From Gnetum montanum (taxonomy: Eukaryota; Streptophyta; Gnetopsida; Gnetales; Gnetaceae): a DNA stretch of 51,185 bases. The DNA lies in contig MNCI01017558.1 of NCBI GenBank assembly GCA_015680685.1, positions 8,151 through 59,335 of the forward strand. The letters are read 5' to 3'. Below are positions 32,051 to 41,740 of the stretch, in pieces. The notes below the pieces were generated by a model, which worked only from the letters and a program-made list of their open reading frames with translations, was not told where the DNA came from and did no database searches. The stretch's first letter is position 1, and each line of letters starts with the position of its first letter. The translations under genes and the position numbers were made by a program.

Positions 32051-34572
32051 GTCAGTTACGGTATGTGTTAACATAACCGTATGCATTAAGCTCTGTTGTT
32101 GGACTGAAGGGTGCTCTAAAGCCTTGTATGTTGGAGGAGTGGTTGCAAACTCAACCGCTTGTGGTTGTGAGAGCTTGTCTAGGCTTTTGATTCAGACGAA
32201 ATATCTTCTCTTTTTGTGGTTGTCAAAACCAGCAGTGGGTTGAATGTTTACAGCTCTCGTAGCGTTACGTTGCTGCGGTTGAGTGGGGAGTTCCCCTTGC
32301 ATTGTTGGAGTAGGATGTATGCGACCTACTGGTGGAAGAGGTGCAAATGGATTTGGATGATGGTATGGGTATGGAGCGTCTCCCAGAGGAGAAGGAGTCC
32401 TTCTAAAGTACTCCCAAACTTGGTAGTGACGTTGGGGAGTTGTGTGATCCATGGAGTCACTTGGAAAAACCGGCTACTGCATGTAGTAGCCATAAGGATC
32501 GGGTTGCCGATAAGGGTATTGATGTTTAGGCGGTGGCATCCCCCATGACTATGGATATTGCCACTGCTGATGTTGTCTGATGGGTTGTGGTGGAGTTCCA
32601 CTTGGATAGTACATCAACGGTTGGTGGAACTGTCTTGGGTTACCTTGGGGAAAAGGTAACCTTCGGGGTGTCTGCCATTGTTTAAGTCTCAGGTTGAGTG
32701 CATACACCCCGGAATCTTGTAGATGTGAGATGATTGGACAACATCCCTTAGGATGGTCATATTGGCAGATCTCACATCCACTGTCATCGTTTGTGCCTGA
32801 ATCCATAACCTCATCAGAGATAGTTATTTTCCCCTTACCCTTGTCACTTGCAGGGCCTAAATCTCTCTGCTTTGTCTTGTTCTTGTCACTAATTCGTTCC
32901 TCCTTAGACTCCTCTACAATCTTCAGAACAGTTTCAATTTTACTGTCTAAGGAGGTCCATACTTCATCTACCTTAGCTGATACTTCTATTGTTAGCTTTT
33001 CAAGTGGAAAGGTTTTTATGTTCACCAACTCTTCGAGTGGTGACTCATCCTCTTCATCGCAAAATCTCACTCCCTTCTTTCGAAGAGAGGGATCACGGTT
33101 ATATTCTTCCGCACTTTCCCTTTTCGTAGCTCCCCTTCTTCTTTGGCTACTTGTTCCAACAAGCGATGAATCTCATGGGATCTAAGTTCTGATAGTCTCC
33201 CTTGGAAATAATTCCCAAGGGTTCTCCTAGTTTCATACCTTAGCCCATCTATGATTCCACTATGCGTAACCATGGCCTGGGCAACGATGTAACAATGCAT
33301 AGTAGCGGCCCATGGCAGCATCCAAGGGTTCATGAGTATCTTGCTTCCATCCTTGGATCTAATTACGCAAATTAGACACTCTGGAGTACGTTTGATATTT
33401 ATCGTTGAAGAGTTCTAACATTGTACTTCACCTCCTAATGGTTTCTGGTACCAACTCTCTACTTCCTTTATGAGTGTCTTGGGAAACAACTTTAGTTTCT
33501 GCCACTCGTTTTCTATGTTTTGCAAGGCACAAGCATCATGAAATGCCTATAAATGATTTTTCAGATCTGCGTTATATCCCCATTAGAAACGTTGGATATT
33601 GTTCATGTCTAAGCGCTTGATCCAGCTATCTTTTTGATGCCTTGCTGGGATTCTCACTGCCTCTGTTATATCTAGCATGCTTCAGGTGGCAAGTAGGGGT
33701 TCATCATGATCATCTCTTTCATGACATCTATGATGTATACGTTGTTCCCTACTTTCCCTTCGTTCATGCCTAGACTCTCTAAACTGCCCTCGTCCTCTCT
33801 CTCGTCGAGGTCTCTCATTTTGCCTACCTCTATCCTCATCGTTATGCTCTCTGTAGCTATGCCCCGATGTGGAAGGAGAGGGTGAATGATGTGATGAAAT
33901 AGAAGAAGAAGGAGAACCATCGTTTTGACGATGTTTCCTACCTTCTCTTCTGTGGCTTCGTCCCCAATCGTGATGACGATCTAAGTGCCCGTCCTTGTCA
34001 TGTGTTGTTGTCCCCTCAGTGAACAATTGGCATTCACGGGGATCAGAACCAAGGTTGTGTATTGTGGAGCACAGGTTCTGATACCCCACCTCCTCACTAT
34101 CGTTAGGAGGGGGAACATCATTTGATGGAGAACCCGTTATAAGTGGTTCACCATCTCCAATTTCACTTAGGACGTGCAGGACCCCTTTGCCCTTCAACAG
34201 TGTACGATGGCTCTCCTACCTTAAGTCCCTTATACGTTGTGCTTCTATGGGATGATAATCCCTTGTGTCAAAGTCACCTATAACGTATTCAGCATAGAGC
34301 TGTTTCATGCCTATCTATGCTAGAGCACGGAGGAGGATGTTGGGGACTGCACGATCTGGAGGTAACACTATGTTACCTTGCAAATCTCTCCAACGCATCT
34401 ATTCATCCTGATGGAGGATAAAAGTAAAATTGGGTATGTACTCATCGGGATGAGTATATACCACCCTATATTGTTGAGGAACTGGATGATTTTGGTTATG
34501 TGTTTTAGACTACCGACTATTTCTAGTATTATCCCTAGGTGGTGTAATGCTCTTGTTTGAAGAAGAAGACAT
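32051..34572 (-). pseudogene. Element F gag
   Basis: The start ATG at 34572 gives MSSSSNKS. Then come QYRVVYTHPDEY, an Arg/His/Ser-rich stretch open at 34197-33682 (RHHDWGRSHRREG and similar), DEPLLAT, the gag core (33600-33100) with a long charged helix region, and the zinc knuckle at 32741-32776 reading CEICQYDHPKGC. A Pro/Gln/Tyr-rich C-terminal part ends near the protease. The knuckle has spacing CX2CX3HX3C, shorter than the usual CX2CX4HX4C. Stops occur after NTRNSR and after LHQDE. Two long overlapping frames at 33672-33920 and 33682-34197 exist; the second is gag. Confidence 0.87.
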
Positions 34573-34696
34573 GCTTATTATTCAGTGTGCTAATTAACTA
34601 TTATATAATTTTTTATTTAATTAACCCGAAGGGTTCTTTTAAGCTCCCAATGATGTGAGTGATCTCCTATGTTCTACTTAGTGCACAAACACTTAG

Positions 34697-34714
34697 TCCC
34701 CGGCAATGGCGCCA
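34697..34714 (-). promoter_or_regulatory. Element F primer binding site (tRNA-Asp)
   Basis: The plus strand reads TCCCCGGCAATGGCGCCA, one mismatch from the tRNA-Asp 3' end as I know it, one base from the LTR. Together with the site in D it fixes the primer as tRNA-Asp. Confidence 0.92.
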
Positions 34715-34715
34715 A

Positions 34716-35302
34716 TGATGAGNNNNNNNNNNNNNNNNNNNNNNNNNNNNNNNNNNNNNNNNNNNNNNNNNNNNNNNNNNNNNNNNNNNNNNNNNNNNNN
34801 NNNNNNNNNNNNNNNNNNNNNNNNNNNNNNNNNNNNNNNNNNNNNNNNNNNNNNNNNNNNNNNNNNNNNNNNNNNNNNNNNNNNNNNNNNNNNNNNNNNN
34901 NNNNNNNNNNNNNNNNNNNNNNNNNNNNNNNNNNNNNNNNNNNNNNNNNNNNNNNNNNNNNNNNNNNNNNNNNNNNNNNNNNNNNNNNNNNNNNNNNNNN
35001 NNNNNNTAATTAGCCTATTCCATGCATTGCAAGGTTTATCCAAGAAGTTCATCTTTATTGCCGTACACAAACTTGTGTTCAAGTACAATATTTGCTCGAA
35101 TAAAGATCCGTTCACTTTGGAGCTCCTACTGCGGGTACATGGAAAATATTCTATCTCTGGAGGGATCAAACTACTAGAGTTTCACTACGATCTAAGCCTA
35201 GGATGAGAAACAAGGAAGAGCTGCCTCTTATTTATATATTTGACAGTGCACCGTAATATCGCGTATGCGATATCGCGTGGGATGTGATATCGCATCCCAT
35301 CA
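34716..35302 (-). repeat. Element F 5' LTR, with N run
   Basis: The LTR starts TGATGAG at 34716 and ends CCCATCA at 35302. Positions 34723-35006 are unknown, so its real length is uncertain. U3 (35255-35300) has CGATATCG-type palindromes, and the TATA-like TATTTATATA is at about 35227-35236. CAATAAAG-type poly(A) complement lies near 35055. Frames running through the Ns are artefacts. Confidence 0.85.
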
Positions 35303-37024
35303 CCGGTATAACTAAGGAGATGAAATTATTTTTGGCACATTTATCCTTAATTTTATAACTAATTACCCTTGATAATTTCCTTCGAGTGATGATGAATTTC
35401 AAAAAAGTTATATGCTATTTAACATGTGCCCCTCCCACACAACTAAGCTAAACACTCCAGGTTCAAGTAGGTTTAAATGGAATGAAAATCGAAGGACCAG
35501 CAAGCGAGTTATGGATATGAAAGTAAAGGATGCACAATCGCAAGTCGTAGAGAGAAATTTGAAAAACTTCCCTCACATGAACAATTGCAAATGATGTTAA
35601 GTAACATAGGGGGGTCGTTTTTGGGACACGATATCGCGGCCTATCAATGTTAGGGCACTTATGAAATATATCGAATTTTTTATGTTTTTCTGAAATTAAA
35701 CGATGTAAACTAAGGACATCTGGATGAGTGTTAAAGGGTTCTAGGGTAATTCAACTAGTTTTGAAGGCACGAAAATTATGATGGTGTGGAATTTATTAAT
35801 AAGCACCTCAGGTGATAAGGGAGAGAAAAAGGCTATCTAATGGTTCATAGAAATGTTTGAATCAGAGGGATAGTAATAAGGGAAAGAATATCATTAAAAA
35901 TATGCTGAGGGTAATAAAGGGTGTGTGGAAGATGTGTTATGAGTGCAAACTACAAAAAATTACGCAAGTGGGTCCTCCCCAAAAAAGGTTTCAACCTTAA
36001 TGCCCTTGTGTAACCACACCTTAAAATGTTTATAGGCACTAGAAGGGTTAAATGTAATCCACACTAGTTCCACAAAACACACACATGTAAGTATCACCAG
36101 AATGAGGTACGACTTCTACGCTATACGAGACACAACCTACAATTACATGAACAACGAGATGAGACGGACTATAGAAGGGATTGTAGAGATTGGGACATGA
36201 GGTAACTGACCCAAGGCACAATGAATCCTACATGTAAAGCATGATTAATGTGTCACTAACTCATCGTTCCAAGACCAAGACCAAGTCCATTCCTCTAAAC
36301 AGTGACACCGCATTATTTCATCCCATGATGAGCGACCATAACAACAAGGCGTACGATCACTTGGCATTTTGTTCAAGGGAGGAGTGACTTTTGCTTTGTG
36401 GTACTTTCTTTGTTTTTTTTCGATTGTTCAATCTAGAGAAGCCACCAACCTTCAAGCATGGGTGCATGTCTTTCCAGTGCAACCCCCTAGAACAACATTG
36501 GATTTTCGAGTGCCTTTTAATTACTCTTACTCCCATTTTGCGTTAGATCTTCAAGGATCTTAGTACAATCATGTTGGGTGATAACTCTTGCAGATGTCAC
36601 CAAAGAGAATCTGCAAGTCCCCTTGATGTCACACCCTAATCATTCCCTCTTGATCCATCCCTCTTCATTCTGGGTATAATGAACACAAAATTAATTTTAA
36701 GTTTTAAGAATGTTAAGAATATCACTGTACCCTCGAACAGAACCTCTTATTTGTAGAATGGATGAGTGGGTGTAATGAGCTCATTATCCAAATAATTGAT
36801 CACTTGAGACTCGATAACATAGAACACACCTCAACCAATGAGCCACATAAGTTTTTTATTCATAGATAAGATTACTTATAAAAAGATAAAAAGACAAAAA
36901 GATAAAATAAGAAATTGAAAAATGAAAAACTAGAAAACAAAAAATTGTAAAATTAAAGAAAATGAAAAATATTTATTAATCCTGCTTGTTATTAGAATGG
37001 GGGATATCCCCCATAACTAAACGG
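35303..37024 (-). other. Element E spacer between gag and ORF2
   Basis: The minus strand runs parallel to the plus-strand spacer of C (45148-46840). A CGATATCG palindrome lies at 35629-35636, followed downstream on the minus strand by the TTCATGTGAGGG segment shared with C. The conserved GGGGAGGACCCAC block is at 35967-35984 and the 30-base motif at 36447-36480 (slightly shortened). A-rich sequence lies at 36870-36970. Element F is inserted at 35302. No gene is supported. Confidence 0.7.
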
Positions 37025-37438
37025 TTAAGCATGGCAATGATTAATAAATGAAAGATGAGGATCCTTGCATGTTGGAAATATTGAGACTTGGTCATACTTA
37101 CCCCATTGGGGTTCACACACCTGATTATAGTAAGCATAGTGGGGCAATTTATAAGATGTGGTTCCTGGGTAAAGAGTTGACCCACTATGATACTTGAGAC
37201 CATAAGATGGCATGCAAGGATCGAATATTTGCATTAGGCTTGTAGTGGCCAGTAGGGGTTCATCATCATCGAGTAAGTTATGCTTTTGTGCATTGGGACA
37301 ATGCTGCCTTCGTTTATATTTATAAAAAATCCCCACATCAGATTGCGTACTCCAATCTTCATTTTCATATAATTCATTGGTTCTCAAATGATTTACCTCA
37401 CTAGATATGAAATTATCGTAGTCTTGTAGGAGAGGCAT
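37025..37438 (-). CDS. Element E mini-gag (137 aa), gag core deleted in frame
   Basis: The open frame starts MPLLQDYDN and shares its first part (LRTNELYENED, DDDEPLLATTSLMQI) with gag of C. It then jumps to the gag C-terminus (FDPCMPSYG, PHYAYYNQV, FINHCHA). Against C (19808-21841), about 1.5 kb with the capsid core and the knuckle region is missing, and the join keeps frame with no internal stop. CATAT-like sequence occurs at both deletion ends in C. It lies just inside the primer site (37561). It cannot be a working capsid. Whether the small protein is made or serves a packaging role is unknown. Confidence 0.7.
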   Translation of the reverse strand: MPLLQDYDNFISSEVNHLRTNELYENEDWSTQSDVGIFYKYKRRQHCPNAQKHNLLDDDEPLLATTSLMQIFDPCMPSYGLKYHSGSTLYPGTTSYKLPHYAYYNQVCEPQWGKYDQVSIFPTCKDPHLSFINHCHA

Positions 37439-37560
37439 GGTTGTGCAATTGTGTGTGGATTTGTATGTGACCTTTTGTAATTATTTCTTCCTAAAAGATA
37501 TATCGTTAATTCCTATATAGTGACCTTGTGTGATATAACTAATCTAGATAACTAGCACCG

Positions 37561-37578
37561 TCCTTGGCAACGGTGCCA
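37561..37578 (-). promoter_or_regulatory. Element E primer binding site (tRNA-Asp)
   Basis: The plus strand reads TCCTTGGCAACGGTGCCA followed by one base and the LTR. There are two changes from the tRNA-Asp 3' end. Confidence 0.9.
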
Positions 37579-37579
37579 A

Positions 37580-39053
37580 TGATGAGTGGTGAGGTACCCC
37601 TACACTCAACCATACGAATACGAGCATTTCATGCACGATCTGGTCAAACTCCACAGATGAACTAATTCTGGTATCTAGACGATTACTCGTAGATCACAGT
37701 TTGCTGTCTTCCCACCTAGACTAGTGTTAGCTTTGTCATGTATGGTTTAGTCTAGAGTGAGGTGTATGCTGTGTTCCTACACTAATGCTACTCCTAGGGA
37801 TGATGGAAAATAATATCAACTAAACTAGGAGAGAGAGAGAATGAGAGAGAATCTAAACTAGCCTAAATGCAATGAGCATCCGTTCCTTAATCATCCGTAC
37901 ACATCTTGGACCTCGTGCATGACTACCACTAGGATTACCAAGCACATGGCCTAGGTAGTAGTCACACTTAAATGCTCGTGATTAATTCGTACTCATTCCA
38001 TGTTACTAGGAGATAAGGGTAGAGAGATATTACTAAGAAAGCAATAAATAGTAATAAATAACAATTACAATTTAAATAATTAAAGTAATTACTCTATAAA
38101 AAAATAAATAGGAAGCTTGTACCTTTTCTGTCAAGACATTAAGCGGTTACCATGTTTAATGTGTGTTTTTTTTAACACACATTAAACAACTTCACGCTCA
38201 TTAGCTGATCCAGCGTGACTTCTAGTCTCAAGTTGTACTTGAAACGTGTCACAAACTGGGTTAGCAACTCCTCTAGTATTAACACCAAGGATCTTATGCT
38301 ATTAAAATGTCAACGATATGTATACATGCCTTGTCTAACGCAAAAAGAGGATGGTGGTTATTGAATTCATTAAAAAGTGTTGGTTACTGAAGTTGCTAAA
38401 AAAGGTTGTAAGGGTGATAATTAAAGTAATTACTCTATAGTAATTACTCTATAAAAAAAGAAATAGGAAGCTTGTACCTTTTCTGTCAAGACATGAAGCG
38501 GTTACCATGTTTAATGTGTGTTTTTTCTTAACACACATTAAACAGCTTCACACTCATTAGCTGATCCAGCGTGACTTCTGGTCTCAAGTTGTACTTGAAA
38601 TGCCTCAAAATCTAGGTCAACAACTCCTCTAGTATTAACACAAAGGATCTTATGCTATTATAATGTCAACGATATGTATACATGCCTTGTCCAACGCAAA
38701 AAGAGGATGGTGGTTATTGAATTCATTAAAAAGTGCTAGTTACTGAAGTTGCTAAAAAAGGTTGTAAGGGTGCTGGTGTAAGTGTCCAAGTACGTCACAC
38801 TCGAATAAGGATGTCGTACAATTACAATCATCACACTGCAGGCATGCACTGGGACAAAAGGGTTGAGAGGAAAACTACTAAAAACTTAAGACTTCAAACT
38901 TTCAAAAAGACCCCCTACCAAATCTGCCTTCCTCTTATTTATAGATGAGGAGATAGGTTGCGATATCGCATACGTGATATCGCATCTAGGCTGTGATATC
39001 GAGTACGCGATATCATGGGTGTGATATTGTAGCCAACAATTCATGACTCATCA
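37580..39053 (-). repeat. Element E 5' LTR, enlarged by a tandem repeat
   Basis: At 1474 bp it is much longer than its 828-bp partner. Outside 38076-38772 it aligns with the 3' LTR, including the CGATATCG cluster (38955-39035) and TATA (TTATTTATAG near 38936). About 50 bp of LTR, including the AATAAA poly(A) signal, is replaced by the tandem repeat. An AG repeat is at 37828-37852. Confidence 0.9.
38076..38772. repeat. Tandem duplication (341 and 356 bp) inside the element E 5' LTR
   Basis: Unit 1 is 38076-38416 and unit 2 is 38417-38772; the second has an extra 15 bp from a local repeat of TAATTACTCTATA. Each unit has a perfect 15-bp inverted repeat, TGTTTAATGTGTGTT / AACACACATTAAACA, at 38153-38188 and 38508-38544, with different T-rich loops. 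The units differ at scattered sites, so the duplication is not recent. I do not recognise the sequence. It is absent from the partner LTR and from element C. Confidence 0.9.
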
Positions 39054-39330
39054 CGAACCCTCCATTCTAGCAGTCATTCCCCCATCATGTTATCAGCACT
39101 CACAAGATTGGACGAAACAATGTGTGTCTTGAAATATTGTAGGCCAATAATATCCTACAAGTAGGATCTTGATGGCTATTCATCTCCCAACGTAATGACC
39201 CCCACAAGGACCCTCATGAGTGTCTTGGAGAACTCGTAGTTAATCTATATTGGGAACACACCATCAAACCAAGCCATCGGGACATACTTTGTAAGGTTGC
39301 CCATTGATCTCCATAAAGTACTTGGCTCGA
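39054..39330 (-). pseudogene. Element D integrase zinc-binding domain (right part after element E)
   Basis: After the CGAAC duplication (39054-39058) the D pol sequence resumes. Minus-strand HHCC domain sequence is recognisable by alignment with A (2781-3065): HEGPCGGHYVG-like residues near 39195-39220. It has several stops. It continues the core at 24541-25564. Confidence 0.75.
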
Positions 39331-41000
39331 TGAAGAAACTATTTTTTCTTCTTAAGGTTTAACTCTTGTGGTGTTTGTTGGATGAGGATATAGGTAAGAA
39401 TGATAATGTACCAATTTGTCTCAGTGGGTGATTGATTATTCACTACACCAACAAAAAGGAATTCATCAAGGAAATGATCAAAAATTGGATACTTATCCTC
39501 TTTATTGTCCCATCGCAATAGAGATAAATAATTAGCAACTACATTCTCAATGCCCTTGCGATCAATCATCGTTAAATCAAACTCTTGTAAGATTACAAGC
39601 CATCGTATGATACGAGAGCTTACCATTAGCTTATTCATGAGGAACTAGATTGCACTATGATCTGTATGTATATATACTTTATATCCCAATACATAGTGTC
39701 TAAACTTTTCTAGTGCAAACACTACAGCCATTAATTATTTCTCTGTGGTAGTGTACTTAAGTTGTGCACTAGCTATACTTCTACTTGCATAGTGGATGTA
39801 ATAAGGATGCTTCTGGTCATCTAACTATATCAGTACAGCTCCTAAAGCATAGTTGGACGCATCAATCATGATATGGAATGGTTTGGACCAGTCAGGAGCT
39901 TGTAGAATGGGTGTTTCTACTAGCTTCTATTTCAGAGTTTGAAAAGCTAATTCGCATTCCCTAGTCGACTTGAAAGGTATGTCCTTTTTCGTTAATTCCA
40001 CCAATGGTTTGGAAACCTTTGAAAAGTTTTCAATAAATCTCCTATAGTAGCTAGTATGTCCAAGGAATGACCGAATATCTTTGACAGTTTTCAATTGATG
40101 AGTAATTCCTTGGATAATTTTGATTTTCTCGGGGTCTACCTCTATCCCTATGTGTGAGATTTTGTGCCCTAGTACTACGCCTTCTTGGACCATCAAATGA
40201 TTTTTCTGCTAGTTGAGCCTCAAATTAGTTTCTACACATCTTTTTAACACTTGCTCCAACTGATCCAAGGCTTGATCAAAGTTTGCTCCATAAGTGGAGA
40301 AGTCGTCCATAAATACCTCCACACCATTTCCTATCTGCTGTTGGAAGATGCTTAAAACTAGTCATTGAAATGTTGTAGGGGCATTGCACAAGCCAAACGA
40401 CATCTATTTGTATGCAAATGTTCCCTAAGGACAAGTGAACATAGTCTTTGCTTGGTCTTCTAGGACTATTTGTATTTGATTATATCCACTATATCCATCC
40501 AGAAAACTGTAGTAGCGATGCCCTACGATGGTGTCTAATACTTGGTCAACAAATGGCAATGGAAAGTGATCTGTGAATGTTGCCATATTTAGTAGCCTAA
40601 AATCTATGCACACCCTCCATTTGCCTCCCTTTTTAGGCATAATAACTAAGGGGCTAACCCATTCGCTATCAACAATGAAGTATATGTACCCAGCCTTGAG
40701 AAGCTATTTGATTTCTTCCTTGACTACTTGCTTTAGCTTTGGGTTCAAACGCCTCTGCGGTTGTCTTTGAGGCTTCATGGAGGGGTCGTTGTAAATCCTA
40801 TGTTAGCATATCCTAAGATCTATTCCGATTAATTTAGGATATGACCAAGCGAAGGCTTTTGACCATCTATTGATTACCTTCAGTAGTTCTTCTTTCTATT
40901 GAAGAGCAAGCTTAGCGTTGATAATTATCAGCTTTTCATTTTTAAGGAACATGTATTCCATACCAGTGAGTAATGGTTTCAGCTTGAGGGGCTCCTACTT
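39331..41000 (-). pseudogene. Element D pol: reverse transcriptase and RNase H
   Basis: RNase H residues (IIRWLVILQEFDLTM, LRWDNKEDK) are open at 39638-39339. The RT connection (FLGHTSYYRRFIENFSK) is at 40196-39927. The RT palm (KWRVCIDFRLLN, YSFLDGYSGYNQI) is at 40640-40425. The active site at 40302-40313 reads FMDD followed by FSTYG, the form typical of the Athila/Tat branch; it is the only intact RT active site in the window. Stops (for example just before MSFGLCNAP) still break the frame. Confidence 0.9.
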
Positions 41001-41740
41001 AAATTTCTCAGGGATTTCCAACTTCCCCCAGAAGGTTAAGACTTTGAAGTTGGCAGTGGACTTGCTCTAATGCATCTATGCTATCGATGTAAGCGCAAGT
41101 CAAACCCTCAATTGGTTCCATGCATATGAGTAAACTACTTTCTTGATCAGCTGTCAGCCACTCGGTGCCTTCCTGTTGTGTGGCTGCTGCATATAGGCAT
41201 CTTTGTATGTTCATCACTTATGCACACTGATTGCATGCAAGCAATGTTAAACTTTGCACAAACCATGACCTCTACACACAATTACACCCTGTGTCACTCT
41301 ATACGATGCACAGAACTTTCTTTTTTTCGATCTTTTTGAATGTATTTTCCTTTGATATTTCTAGGGAAAGATCATGGATTCCTAAGCATGCATCGATGGT
41401 GCTTAGCCATGCTCTACCCATTATGATTGGGAAGTCCCCCCCTACCGTTGTTTACCTGAATCACTAGGAAGTCAGCTCGGTATGACTACCCACAAACAGT
41501 GGTAACAATGTCTTCCACTAGTCCCAATGGGACAATGATGGACTAGTCGGCCAACTCTAAATGGATGTTGCTTTTTTTTAATGGAGGCAGGTTCTAGGCC
41601 TTGTACATTTCTTGAGAAATCAAGCTGACACCGGTACCTGAATCCAAAAGAGCCTTACACAGTGCATTTCCAGAGATTTGTAAGTATATCAAAGGAATCC
41701 CAAGATCAAAGAATTTCTTGAAAAGGTGGCTAGCTTTGAT
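41001..41740 (-). pseudogene. Element D protease
   Basis: The active site reads LLDSGTGVSLIS (about 41610-41650), with the DSG triad intact. The later GRAWLST-type segment is near 41400. Frames are broken between the two. It lies between gag and RT as in A and B. Confidence 0.82.

Larger units (their letters stand above)
29344..35302 (-). mobile_element. Element F: gag-protease deletion derivative, nested in E
   Basis: On the minus strand the order is 5' LTR (34716-35302), primer site, gag, protease, then directly the pol tail, spacer, polypurine tract and a truncated 3' LTR (29344-29419). RT, RNase H and integrase are missing through a deletion with its junction near 31300. The left end has lost most of its LTR together with about 200 bp of element E, so no TSD can be read. 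There is no ORF2. Its spacer matches D, but its LTR carries CGATATCG motifs like C and E. Confidence 0.85.
25565..39053 (-). mobile_element. Element E: non-autonomous gypsy element with mini-gag and ORF2, nested in D
   Basis: The 3' LTR is at 25565-26392 and the 5' LTR at 37580-39053, with TSD CAAAC/CGAAC. Between them are polypurine tract, ORF2, spacer, a shortened gag and primer site, all on the minus strand, with element F nested at 29344-35302. Without F it is about 7.5 kb, of which about 0.7 kb is a later tandem repeat in the 5' LTR. It has no pol. LTR, spacer and ORF2 are closely related to element C. Confidence 0.92.

Noticed and set aside
34669-35206. Frames of 114-166 aa across 34723-35006
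   Set aside because: They run through an N run within an LTR.
38153-38544. A TIR transposon (MITE) in the LTR of E
   Set aside because: The inverted repeats are internal to each tandem unit, only about 36 bp end to end, and no flanking duplication is seen.
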